Shown in pieces: positions 48,441-60,346 of a stretch of 64,000 nt of DNA; position 1 is the first letter of the stretch; every line of letters starts with the position of its first letter. The translations under genes and the position numbers were made by a program. The DNA is from Mugil cephalus (Eukaryota > Chordata > Actinopteri > Mugiliformes > Mugilidae). The DNA lies in NCBI RefSeq assembly GCF_022458985.1, contig NC_061784.1, positions 21,627,002-21,691,001 of the forward strand, given 5' to 3'. The notes under the pieces were generated by a model. The model was given only the letters and a program-made list of their open reading frames with translations. It was not told the DNA's origin and did not search any database.

Positions 48441-49851
48441 ATAATCAAGTGTTGTGTTTCCTCCCAGTGTAAACATGAACTAAAAACAAAGAACAACACT
48501 GTTAAATCTCGCCATTAGTTTAGGTTTATGATTAGTAACTGCCCCTTGAGTCATAGCAGAGCTCATGGTTAAGATGTGGACGATCTGGAATAACTGACAG
48601 GTTGAATAATTGAATTGTAAATATTGCAGTAAGCATCACTGGCCACATGATGGGGTCAACGAGTCATCATCAAGTCCCTCTGGGTGTCAATAGTGTCTTC
48701 GTTTTCCTTCTCTGTTCACCAATAATGTAGGGGGCACTTGGCAAAAGCCTTTTTATGTCAGTACTATAAGAAGCTGAACTGACATCAAAAACACAAATAA
48801 AGTATGTGTATGCACAATTAAGCTTATCAGGTTAATGCTTCAGTGGACCACATGGGTCAGCTTTTAGTCCACATCAGTGATGCTTGGATGCCCTTGACCC
48901 TGTAGCACGTTCTCTGGATGTGGGAATTAAGACAAAAATGAACTAAATATCAGTCAGAACACATTACTTTCTACAATGCTTATATATGTGACATCATCAA
49001 CTACTCAACGTCAGCCCCTACAAAATACCATAACATGTATAACCCACCCACTGGCTGGTGCAACAATAACGAGAAAGTCAGTGTTATTCACTTCTGGAGT
49101 GATGTCTGGAGTTCTTTACAGCTACTACCAGAGAACTAGAGATACAAGCTGGAGGCCTTGTAGGAAACATTTCTGACCACACGGTGGAGCCAAACAGTTC
49201 ATATAACAGGGAGACCCAGCAATAACAACATCAGTATTAACAGATCTACTCTGTAGTACCAATGTCTGTTTTAGTTGGGTTCTGCTTAAGGCTTCAGAGA
49301 ATACACTATGGATATGGTAGTGACAACTTAACACATGTTGTCAAACAGTGACAACAGTATCTTTAAATCAGAAAACAACATGTGCAAAGTGTCGTACTTC
49401 CATTCTCCTCTGTAAATAACAGAGATTCACTGGCACATTTCCCTCATCTGCTCTCAAAATTACTGCAACATTTGCAGAAATTTTTTCACATTCACTGACA
49501 ATTCAGAGTGACTTGACATTACAAACATACTTCCATTTGTCTGCATGGCCTGTGTCCACTGACGTTCTGGAATTTTGCAAAATGGATGGCATATAAGTCC
49601 AGCTGACCGTATTCAGCACTTTTTAGATTACCATGACCTGGATGACTGAGAACCTTCACAGAACCAACCAAAAGATAACAACCACAGTTCATATGCAGCG
49701 AGTGTCGACTAAAACCACATATTTGAAAGGGCCTTTGCTAAACCAGGGACTTTTAAACTGTACCTCCACTATACAGCATGAAGTTAATATGAGGTTTTAA
49801 TGGCAATTTATTTTCATGGTTGTGTAAATACCTTACATCTATATAAACAGA
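48441..49851. other. Intergenic block E-F
   Basis: 48,441-48,960 matches 36,100-36,610. 48,975-49,590 matches 37,340-37,950 (Tc1-like 3' end plus unit 5' flank). 49,675-49,848 is an orphan fragment of the unit 3' UTR (matching 41,665-41,830) joined directly to the segmental duplication. No gene is visible. Confidence 0.5.
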
Positions 49852-51665
49852 ACTGAACTGTAACTTCATATATTTGGTATTTGAGACAAGGGCCTCCAGT
49901 CTAAGATACTGCAACCATATCTACTGTAGCTTTCTTTTGTTTTAATATACCCACCTCTGGGCTTTTACCCTTTGTCTTTACAGCTAAATACATACACTGG
50001 CCTCATACTGTGGCTGAGACAGCCACCAAGTGGAAAAAGCTGTGGTTTTAACACACACCATCGCACATTAGGGTTTTCAAGTACATACTTCCTTTTAGTT
50101 TGCTCCAACAAACTTTGATATGCAGACTATAGAGTAAAAGAGGGACTTGAAAATAAAGTATGTTCTATTGATATTTAAAGTCCATCTACATCTAGATATT
50201 GATAGAAGCACATGACAGATGTCATATAGTGGACGTTATCTTGATTAAGAAGTGTATCAGATCTGCCTGATAAAGCTGTGCAACGCAACATTTTAATAAT
50301 TAGAATAATTTCATATTTAATGAGCCTCTAATGGAAGTTACTTTAGGCTTCAGAGAACACACAATGAAACACATGAAAGCTGGAGTCAGTCACATGCAGA
50401 CTGTTGTATGATAAAACACTAACTTTAAATTAGAAAACAATGTGTAGAAAGTCTACTTCCATGCTCCATAGAAAATAACAGAAAGAATATAATACTCTCA
50501 CTGGCACATTTCCCTCGTCAGCTGGAAGTAATAACTTCACATTCACTACACACTATAAACATATCTTCTCTCTGTATTTGTCTGTGAGAATAATTAATAA
50601 TAATAATTCATTAATAATATTGATTTTCTAAGATGAAATTAGGCCACTGACTCCTTGAACATTTATTCATCATAAATGTTAAGTGTTGAGATCAGATGCA
50701 TAAAATGTCTTTTCTAAATGTCACACACAGTCACCTACTGTTAAAAATAAAGTGTATGAGATTAAAGAACAGTAAGTAAATCTAGGTGAGATCGACAGTT
50801 AAGTATCTCAGTAGAGAATAAGTGAAACTAAATACCCGCTTCCTCAATTCTCTCCACACCACAACACAAATAGAATAGGTACAGTACACGACCCTGCTGT
50901 CAGAGGAGAAGTCAGAGGACAGTTGATAAGACACGTAGAAGACTTCATACTGAAGGTGAGTGACTTTACTTAAAGAATGGACAGACTGTAGAATTTCCTT
51001 AGTTTAAAAAACATCAAGAAAATGAACTATGACACTAATGAAGATTTGATTTGCTGATCATTTTCCTTTCAAGAGAAATAAGTCTCACAAAAGTTAACTG
51101 ACGAAAGACATAAAATCCTGACATTTATCATGACTGGATATAAAAAAATGACTTAACACTTATAATTTTCATTTAGAAATAAAATCTTAACACATGTTAG
51201 CTTTAAATTTTCACTCATTATCTGTGTTTAAACTGAGGCTTTGACAAATTATTAGTAACATTTAGCAAATATCATTAATATTTATAAAAATATAGAAACA
51301 TTGTTCTCAACAACCTGTCCTGAAGGTTTTATAGTTTAACAGTGATATGACATTGTGGTTAGTGAATGCTGCATTTTTATTTCATTTAATATTTTTAAAG
51401 ATTTTATTGACTGTCCATTTTTTGTGTCATCATTTCTGTTTTATTAGTTCTTATATACATATCATTTGCATGTTCGGAATCAATCACTAACTCAAATCAA
51501 ATGTGGTGTAAAGTGCAGTTTGAGCCTGGCTGTACATCTAAACAATACAAACCTATTGTCTCTGCTTATGTGAGAAATAAAACATAGAAGGAACGAGCCC
51601 TTGAAAACTAGTTTGACAATCAAGTCCCTCTCTGTCATTTAACATTTCATCTAAAAAACAAGGAA
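49852..51665 (+). repeat. Segmental duplication, copy 2
   Basis: About 1.8 kb nearly identical to 43,721-45,485, differing by scattered substitutions and small indels such as the extra sequence near 50,060-50,090. It carries the 5' flank and first non-coding exon of gene F. Confidence 0.7.
50821..50955 (+). promoter_or_regulatory. Putative promoter / 5' non-coding exon of gene F
   Basis: GTGAAACTAAATA, then CGCTTCCTCAATTCTCTCC, then the conserved block ending CTGAAG with donor GTGAGT at 50,956. Confidence 0.4.
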
Positions 51666-51814
51666 ACAACTCATTGTAGTCTGACACATTTTTAACCACT
51701 TTTAGAGATTACAGATTTTTCAACCCGAGCAAAGTATAACAACTAATATTACTGTAACTATACATCAGAAAAGCTACTGTTGTATGTTAAATGCACATTA
51801 CAAGCCAAGTATTT

Positions 51815-52030
51815 CAGAAACCACTGACCCTCAAAAACATCTACCAGGAATCTTTCGTTCCCTCCACCATAACCACTCTGAATAATATTAAATAGGCCTT
51901 GCAGTCTGTTGTTGGTTTTTGGATGTGTGTCCTTTATTATGTGTGTCTATGTATGTATGTATATATGTGCCTGTTGAGCCCTGTCAAAGAGGAATTTCTG
52001 CCACCATCTGGGCCAGATAATAAAGCTTGT
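51815..52030 (+). mobile_element. LINE 3' end fragment
   Basis: The first part encodes a LINE C-terminal signature (SFVPSTITTLNN at about 51,852-51,886). It is followed by a 3' UTR with a TATG microsatellite and an AATAAAG end. The same insertion, 5' shortened, is upstream of gene C. Confidence 0.6.
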
Positions 52031-52091
52031 GTTTAGTGCGTCGGTATATTTAGCTAAGTGTAAATGACTCATTCTTCAATTCTCTTCTCAG

Positions 52092-52191
52092 AAGAAGCAA
52101 ACAACAAAAATACAACATATCAACGAGTTGTGAGTGAGAAACTTAGCGCCCAGATAATAATCTACAAAGAAGACGTCACTTTGTAAATGTG
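52092..52191 (+). other. Second 5' non-coding exon of gene F
   Basis: Acceptor TTCTCTTCTCAG and donor GTG|GTGAGT, 100 bases, nearly identical to the copies of genes C and E. Confidence 0.5.
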
Positions 52192-52385
52192 GTGAGTGAC
52201 CGTTTTACATTTGCTGATCCTAACGCTGCTGTGCATGAAAAGTCTTGTATTTTAAATTGTATCTACGTTGTTTTGTGACATATTTAGTTTAACTGAAATA
52301 AAGCTCTGAGTGGTAGTCCACTACAGAAACCACATATGAAGCCATGCAACTTTAGAATGATGAACTGATTCTGTCACAGCAGAAA

Positions 52386-55300
52386 ATGATTTGGATCTAC
52401 ATGATCATCTCATCTCTGGCAACGGCAGCTCTTTCAAAAGGTACAATTCAAGATTTACGTTTTTGCTAATTTTCATTCATTTTCCACTTATCCTTTGGAG
52501 GGTCTCGGGGGACTGGACCTTTCCCAGTTGTCGGTACAGTCTGGACAGGTCTGCAGTCCATCACAGGGCTTGCTGTAATAATATTGTGATATTAAAATCA
52601 TTTTGTATTGTAGGTTATCCTGACTTATTATGTTGACTGGAAGACGCTGGAACTCAAATTGTTAATGGAATATAATGGAGTTTATTCAGTCATTCACTCA
52701 AGATTTGTTGAAGTGATCATGTTAGCAGACATAAATAGGTTGAAAAAGTAGGCCGAGTCATGGTAGATAGATGCATATGATCCTCACATTTAAGTGTAAA
52801 TGATGGAGCATTGCTTTACTTCTTCTATTAGAATGAAATTTTAAATACAGACCAAGAAAATTTTATTTCGTTTGCTTCTGTTCCTATCAGGTTCCATTGA
52901 ATGCAACATAACTGATCATACTGCAACGACCAAACAGTGTTTTGGAAAAATTTTGGAGCCACTGATTTTTCATCTACCGACTTCAACTAAAATATTGACT
53001 TTGAAAAAGAATAAGAATATCATTCTTCAGATAGTTAATGATACGTGCAAACTGATTATCAATAACACACAAAAGGACCCGAAAATGTTGTTTTTCAACA
53101 ATGGAACACTGAAACTCAACGAGGCATCGAAGGAAGATTCTGGAGATTACCTGCTCGAAACATATCTCACCACTGGCCAATCCGTGCATAAAATGAAAAT
53201 CTGTGTAGAAATACAAGGTAGGACAAAAAATTTGAATTGTATTTTATTCAAATCTAATTTAATGGAATCTAGCCGGTTAAAGATTCAATTTGAAAAAAGT
53301 ATAATTATATACAATACTGTGCGAAAGTTCGTGTGAAAAAAATGCTAAACCAAGAATGCTTTCAAAAATGTAGGTGTTAATAGTTTATTTATTTATGTAT
53401 GTATCAATTAGCAAAATGCAGTGAATGACCAGAAGAGAAATGTAAATCAAATCAATGTTTGGTGTGACCAACCTTTTCCTTCAAGACAGCATCAGTGTGT
53501 TTGGCAGCCACTTAAGATTAGTCTTAGTCTTATGGACGAATATTCTTATTGCTTTTAGTCACATTTTAATCATTTCTGTATGTGTATCTGTTTAGTCTAG
53601 TGTTAGTCGACGGAAACGGAAAGTCAAAAACTTATCGTCTCATTTTGGTCAGGTTTTATAAAGACAGAAAATATTAGTCTTTTAACAAATTTATTTAGGT
53701 ATATTTGAAATTGGAAATTTGACAGGATGTATCAGGAGTTGCAATTCATAAAACAACAGTTAACTTTAATGCTACTGTATAATAACCGGATTCCTACCAG
53801 ATTTATAGCTCTAGTCTAGACTTTCCCATAGATGGAGATGAAATGCTACCGTGCTGTACTTCGCTGGTGTTGGGCAGAAACCTTTTATCTCCAGATTTCA
53901 ACATGTGGTTTCTTCATGAATTAATGCCCTACTGTGTCATACAAGAGTGTGAAAATAGCACATCTACAAGATCAACACATGGCAACACATTGTGAGCTTG
54001 TAGATCAGCTATTTTCACCAATAATTACAATAATCAAGGAACAGCTTTAGCGATACAAGCCCTTTACCCAACAGCAAATACTTTCTGATCTACTAATGGT
54101 TATTAGTTACACCAAGATAAAGTGGTAACAGTGAAATGAATGTTCATTACTCCAAAAAAGGCCAGACCAAAAACAGTCTAACTTTGTATGACACGGCTGC
54201 AGAATGTGCACTGCACACCACCCTCATGTATGTAAGCTGTACGCTTCCAGGACTCTGAACCGTGCAGCTAAGATTGTGAGTGATCCCTGTCACCCTGGAC
54301 ACAGGTTATTTAACAGACTCCCCTCTGGCAGGAATGTGCGCTCCATCAAGTGTAGGACCACTCGCATGGCTAACGGTTTTGGCACAAGAACAATGCCAAG
54401 GGCCCCCATGAACACACTGACCCCACCACCATCCCACTATAAATGTTCCATTGTTGTATATACACGAAATATATTTTTTTCTGTATATTTCAATGTGTAT
54501 ATGTTTATGATTTGATTTGATCTTATTTTGTTTTATTGTACTTTTTCCATGCAACAAAACACCAAGGCAAGGTTGTTGTAAAACAGTCTGTTCTGATTCT
54601 GATTCTGATCAGAGCTAAATAAATCAAGTCAATTGGCGTAAATTTGACTCATCAGTCCAGAGCACCTGCTGCATTTTTTCTGCACCCTAGTTCCTATGTT
54701 TTCATGCATAGTTGAGTCTCTTGGTTTGATCACTTTGCATTTTGTAAATAATTAAACAAACAAACAAAAAAGATATAAACAGTTATCATTTATATTTTTG
54801 AAAGCATTACTTTACAGCATCTTTCCCACACCTACCTTTTTGCTCAGTACTGTGTGTATTTGTTAATATTTCATCATCACTGTTTTGATGAGATTGTTTC
54901 ACAGGAGTCTGGAATTGAAACATATATACTGTAAAGATTTTCAGAGTTGACAGTGGATTTTGATCATATGTTTGTCTTCCAGCTCCTGTGTCTAAACCAG
55001 CTGTGTCTCAGACATGTTTGTCACCAGAACAGATGATGGTCAGCTGCTCCTCTGAGGGAGATGGAGAAGAGATCATTTTATCTTTGGACAATAACTTATG
55101 GATTCACAGCGGAGCTACAGAAAAACACAATATTACCGTCAGTTTATACGGTCAGATGACAGGAAACCTGACATGTAATGTTCAAAACCACATCAGTAGA
55201 GAACAAACAGTCATCCAGCTCACAAGATGTTCAGGTAATTAATTCATTTTCTTTTTCTAGACAAAAAGTATGTCGATGATTTCACTGCCTAATCTGTGTT

Positions 55301-55757
55301 AATGTTTGTATTTTCTAGGTAACATCTCTTCTCATCTCTCTCCTTTGACTGTGGCTCTGATATCAAGTGTGGCCACTCTACTTCTCCTTTTGGCTGTGAT
55401 TCTTGGAATCAAACGTTTCAATAAGACAGTAAGAAACAACACAACTGTTAGAAAAGGTGAGAGATGCAGTAAAAGATCTACTGATTACCATTTCATTGGC
55501 CTTCAGGCTCACTGAGACTCATACTGATATTTAAGAACTGTAAAATACGTGCAGTGAATTTGAGTTTTTAAGATCATAAAAGCTGTGTCTATTTCAATTA
55601 TTAGTGTTGTTACTGTTTAAAACATGTATGACAGTTTAAAACAAGGATTATGGAAGATACAATTTACGTGTTCCAACTTTCAGATGACGCTGAAGATGAG
55701 ATAATCTACTCAGATGTTCGAGTGATAACGGCTGCAAGACAGACAGGACGCAACTGA
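52386..55757 (+). CDS. Gene F: CD2/SLAM-like receptor, divergent V domain
   Basis: The exons are 52,386-52,440 (signal), 52,891-53,217 (V-like), 54,983-55,234 (C2-like), 55,319-55,456 (transmembrane) and 55,684-55,757 (tail); 281 residues, phase-1 introns. The V domain is the most divergent full-length copy. It has SIECNITD at the start, a middle reading ILQIVNDTCKLIINN, and extra cysteines (DTCKL, KICVE) on top of the usual two. The C2 exon remains almost identical to E. The transmembrane exon is nine codons shorter than in C/E/G after the basic segment (NKTVRNNTTVRK). The tail has IIYSDV (ITIM-like). Retention of the last intron gives TDYHFI, still TxYxxI, with a stop at 55,513-55,515. Intron 2 is enlarged to about 1.8 kb by nested transposons. 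Confidence 0.85.
52475..52580. repeat. Common fish interspersed repeat in gene F intron 1
   Basis: The motif series CATTTTCCACTTATCC, GGAGGGTCTCGGGGG, CTGGACAGGTCTGCAGTCCA is a widespread fish repeat core. The class was not determined. It is absent at this point in gene E. Confidence 0.5.
53315..54849. mobile_element. Composite MITE in gene F intron 2
   Basis: The left end (TACTGTGCGAAAGTTC, then AATGCTTTCAAAAATGTAGG) is inverted at the right end (TTTTTGAAAGCATTACTTT...TGCTCAGTA). The interior contains nested insertions: a TTAGTCTTAGTC-rich repeat at about 53,510-53,700 and a LINE fragment at 54,170-54,612. Gene E intron 2 lacks it. Confidence 0.55.
54170..54612 (+). mobile_element. LINE C-terminal fragment
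   Basis: The frame from 54,204 encodes the typical LINE end AAKIVSDPCHPGHRLFNRLP, then RSIKCRTTR. A 3' UTR and a GATTCT tail near 54,585-54,610 follow. It is 5' truncated and non-autonomous. Confidence 0.65.
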
Positions 55758-57225
55758 CTTTAAAATCCAACTTCATTTTCTCTTGAAACATTATTTCTAA
55801 CCTTCCTTCATGCAGGTAACTGTCTTTTATTGTGAGCCACCTTATTTGTTCACCTTCATTAAACCTACACGATCAGACATAACATTATGACCACCTTCCT
55901 AATATTCCCTTGTGCCTCCAAAACAGAGATTCATCAGAGAATGGGCATGGGCCTTCTGAGAGTGTCATTTACGTAAGAGTCATTTGGTGTCTGGCAACAG
56001 GGTGTGGTCAACGTGATTTATTTCTCCTGTCAGTGGTCATAATGTTGTGGCTGATCAGTGTATGCTGATGTAATTCATATAGTCTTAAGAAATATTCAGG
56101 AAGCAGTTATCAACATAATCATGTATAGATCTTTAAGGTTAGAAAAGTCTCACTGGTCCTTTCATGTGACCTAGATATGAATACAAACTGAACATTATTA
56201 CTGTGTTTACAGGTGAAGGTGGTCTCTAGTTTAAGAAGAGTCAAACATTAACCTTAGGCTCATAGTTTAAAATGTTCTCTAATTGGTCTTCATTCATTGT
56301 TGTAACCTTAAAGACCACAGGAATTACAACCCAGTTTCTCAGAGGTGCTAAATCATGTGACATCAAGACGCCTATGTGAAGTAGATCAGAGGCCAACTAA
56401 TAAAGTGATGCTACATTTCCCATTACACCACCTTTTAAATCTACTACAGTTACACAGCATCCATCCACGATGCATCACTGCTAATTCTTAATGTCTCAGG
56501 TTCAGTGTTCACACAGTATACACACTTTTATCATTAGGTCTCTGTCCACAGGTAGTGGCTAACAAATAACGTCCTTGATTCATCTAAAGAAAACAAGACA
56601 ACAAACAGGAAGAACAAACTCACACCTGCTGCTCAGAAATTCCGTTGTCTTCAACAACCCGAAAGACGACAACCACAGTTCATATACATATGAGTGTCAA
56701 CTAAAACCACATATTTGAAAGGGCCTTTGTGAAACCAGGGGCGTTTAAACTGTACCTCCACTATACAGCATGAAGTTAACATGAGGTTTTAACGGCAATT
56801 TATTTTCATGGTTGTATAAATAACTTCTTACATCTGTATAAACATTAACAGCAAATACAAAATGTATAATGATGTATTTAGTTATGTTTCAATTCATTAT
56901 TATTAGTTCAACAATATTTCCATAATGCATGTTGTGGTAATGTTTAACATAAATTATATCCATTAACTTTTGTACATGATGTTTCAGAGAAACAGTTAAT
57001 ATGGACCTGTATGTATTTTTAAGTGTATGTAAATATTTCATCTATATTTAGGAAAAAATAAACATAATGAACAAGAATCTGCAAAATCTACTTAAACATT
57101 AAGTTTAGGTCTAAAATAAGTTGTTTCACTCATTGTTTGTTTTTTTAAAGAAATTTTGTTGAAGTTTTGAAATAGTGTGTAGCACAAGTTTTGTAATCAA
57201 ATAAGGTTTAATAAAGAATTTGGTA
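55758..57225 (+). other. 3' UTR of gene F
   Basis: Common unit 3' end with a complete small Tc1-like MITE (55,868-56,060). It ends at AATAAA 57,210-57,215 and GT-rich downstream sequence. Confidence 0.6.
55868..56060. mobile_element. Tc1-like MITE with TA duplication
   Basis: Inverted ends CACGATCAGACATAACATTA and TAATGTTGTGGCTGATCAGTG are each flanked by TA. It is about 193 bases long with no coding capacity. Truncated relatives are in the 3' UTRs of C and E at the corresponding place. Confidence 0.75.
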
Positions 57226-60180
57226 CATAATGGATGAATCAAGTGTTGTGTTTATTGTCAGCATAAACAAATACGAAATAAAGGACCACACCGTTTAAGC
57301 TTACCAAGAATTAGGGTTTATGATTAGTAACTGTGCCTTGAGTCATAGCAGAGCTCATGGTTGTGGATGATCTGAAATAACTGACAGGTTGAATGAGTGA
57401 GTTGTAAATAATGCAGTAAGCATCAATGACCACATGATGGGGCCAATGAAACAACATCGGTCCCTCTGGGTGTCAACAGTGTCTCAGTTTTCCTTCTCTG
57501 TTCACCAATAATAGTTTTATAGGGCACTTGGAAAATGCTTCTTTTTATTTCACTACTACATGAATCAGACTTATTTGTCCATCATTATTGCTGATCATGT
57601 GACAGTAACAACACTGACGGCTATAGGCTGTGTATGTCTGCAGCGCACAATATTTTCCGTCCTTGATGTCAGTGAATGCACCATGCAAGTGATTGAAGTT
57701 ATGCTACAGCCGACAGCAGACTTCAAGCTTCAATTATCTCACAGAATAGCCTCTGTAACTTAATGTGTGTTAAACGCTACAATATCTATTCAGGTCAAGA
57801 ATACAGATTTCATTGTTACAAAGCATTACTTTCTACAATGCTTATATGTGTGACATCATCAACTAGTCAACATCAGCTCGAGTTTCATTGTAACCCACCT
57901 ACTGACTGGTGGAATGACAACAAGAAAGTCAGTGTTATTCACTTCTGGAGTGACATCTGGAGTTCTTTACAGCTACTATCAGAGAACTATAAGATACAAG
58001 CTGGAGGCCTTGTAGGAAACATTTCTGACCACATGGTGGAGCCAAACAGTTCATATAACAAGGAGACCCAGCATTAACAACATCTGTATTAACAGATCTA
58101 CTCTGTAGTACCAATGTCTATTTTAGGGCGTGTTCACACCAGGAAAGTCAGATAGTTAAGTCGTTGCTTTGAAAAAAAAAATCATTTTTTTACAAGCGGA
58201 ACAACATTGTAAACAAACCCACGTGTGTCCCGTAACCACTCAATCACTGGATAAAAAAATATTGGCTAGATCTTTCATAAAGGGAGTCCACAACGGAGTC
58301 TTGCTTTCCTTTTACTTTGGCATTTCCAGGCGCAAATGTGGCATTTGTTCGTAGAACATCAACGACGTGTACGTGTACGTAATTTGCGCAACCTCCTCAT
58401 TCTACAACGTTGGGAACAAAGACACGTTAGACGGCGACACAGGACAGCATTAATCAATGCCTTCTACATACTGACAACAGTCTTGTTGTCAGTATGTTGT
58501 TGTCTCGATACCATTGGTCGATACCAACAACATGCAGGGAACACGAAATTTGCTGATAATACTGGGACTACACAATTAACACAAGACACACTGGTCAAAC
58601 ACACTGCCAGTCTGAAACATAAAATGTGCCAGGACCTGTGCAATGAAAGTGCAACTTCACTTCCAGTTGCATTTAGAAGACAAGAGGCTGCTTTTGACAC
58701 AACATAAACATAAGAGACAGTTACATCTGTTATGTTTAGCTGGTGTCAAAACAGTTGCACTATAAAACCTGAATTTAAAACATTGTAGTTTCTGCATTTA
58801 TTACCAAAGTATTTACCAGTAATACAGTGAAAATGAGAGGAAATGTGAGTATTCACTTTCAAAGTCTAAATTTTTTGCTTGCGCCCCTAAAAATTTTAAA
58901 TTAGGGGCCACTGTGACCCAAGCAAAAAACGTTAGTCTGGAGCCCTGAATATGTATTCAGGTCAAGAATATAGATTTAAATGTTACAAAGCATTGCTTTC
59001 TACAATGCTTATATGTGTGACATCATGAACTAGTCAACATCAGCTCGACTTTCACCACATATTAGTCGACTACAGAAAATTGGAAGTCATTCAACCACTA
59101 CAAAATACCAAGCTGGAGGCCTTGTAGGAAAAATTTCTGACCACGTGGTGGAGCCAAACAGTTCATATAACAGGGAGACCCAGTAATAACAACATTTGTA
59201 TTAGCAGATCCACTCTGCAGTACCAATGTCTATTTTAGTGTGGTGTCTTTACTTAAATACCAGACTGTTTCCAATGCAGCTGTTACTGCCATCAAACATA
59301 GACACGATGTAAAAAGCTACTACTAATGCACATAGTCTACCATAGTTTGCTTTTGTCTTAATCTTTCTTCACAGCTAAAAATAAACTCTAGCCTGCTACT
59401 GTGGCTAAAACAGAGACAGAGTGGAAATAGCTGTGGTTTCACTGGGCACCATCACACGTTAGAGTTTTTATGTCTAAGTTCATACTTTCTTTTCGTTCAC
59501 TCCATCAAACTCTGGTAATGCAGAATATAGTTTACAATGAAATAAAAAACATTTTTAATAAGTACGTTAATTTAAGAAGTATGCATACACATTCATAACA
59601 GTGGATGTTGTGTTAACGGTGAAATAAAAACCACACATAATCATAAAAGCACCTGACAGAAGAAGACAGCTCTGTCTGCATGTTACGCAGTGGATGTTGT
59701 GTTTGAGGAGTATGTGTTGTGTGTGAATGAGTAGTCTAATGGAGTTGTGTAATGCAGTATTTTAATAACAATAACAGGAGAAATAATCTCAGTTTGTGTT
59801 TTCATATTCTATAATCCTCCATTGGGTTCTGCTTAAGGCTTCAGAAAATATACTATGGATATTTGACAACATAACCCATGAAAGAGTGTGACAACAGTAA
59901 CTTCACATTACAAACATACTTCCATTTCCTCTCTACATTTGTCTGCGTGATCTGTGTCCACTGTTATCCTGAAATTAAGATATTCCAAACATTCGGTTCC
60001 ACTTTCAATAAATTCAGACAACTCGTGAACTTATACGCTGCAATTTACTTAAGTGAGATGATCACATAAATGTTAAGTGTTAAGATTTGTCAAAATTTAT
60101 TTTCTGAATGTGACATCACACACAGCCACCCACGGTCAAAAAGTTTCCAAGACTAAAGAACAGTGAGTAAATCTAGATAA
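57226..60180. other. Intergenic block F-G
   Basis: 57,226-57,560 matches 36,100-36,420. 57,560-58,126 and 58,948-59,240 are two copies of the block containing a Tc1-like 3' terminus (ACCCACCTACTGACTGG at 57,893) and the unit 5' flank, separated by an insertion. 59,240-60,180 continues the 5' flank as in unit D. ORFs here derive from the transposon. Confidence 0.5.
58127..58946. mobile_element. Probable DNA-transposon insertion, family unknown
   Basis: This sequence interrupts the unit flank exactly after CTATTTTAG and is absent from the other units. It begins GGCGTGTTCACACC. It contains an Arg-rich plus-strand frame (58,336 to about 58,500, HQRRVRVRNLRN) resembling the N-terminal region of some PIF/Harbinger proteins. 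It ends with a TTGCTTGCGCCCC / GGGGCCACTGTGACCCAAGCAA imperfect inverted pair (58,878-58,927). Probably at least two nested elements. Confidence 0.4.
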
Positions 60181-60210
60181 GATCGACAGTTAAGTATCTC
60201 AGATGTATTT

Positions 60211-60346
60211 CAGTGAAACTAAATAACCACTTCCTCTATTCTCTCCACATCACAAGACAAATAGGGTAGGTACGATACATGACCCTGCTGTCAGAGGAGA
60301 AGTCAGAGGACAGTTGGTAAGACGCACAGAAGACTTCATACTGAAG
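60211..60346 (+). promoter_or_regulatory. Putative promoter / 5' non-coding exon of gene G
   Basis: GTGAAACTAAATA, then CACTTCCTCTATTCTCTCC, then the conserved block ending CTGAAG with donor GTGAGT at 60,347. No counterpart of the second non-coding exon was found before the signal exon; about 61,100-61,440 is unrelated sequence at that place. Confidence 0.4.

Noticed and set aside
57763..58077. A 104-codon frame, with relatives at 37,258-37,491 and 48,976-49,176, that at first looked like a small secreted or Ig-like exon present in several units.
   Set aside because: The central part (ACCCACC, ACTGACTGG, GTCAGTGTTATTCACTTC) is the 3' terminal sequence of a Tc1-like transposon also present in the 3' UTRs; frames are not conserved between copies.
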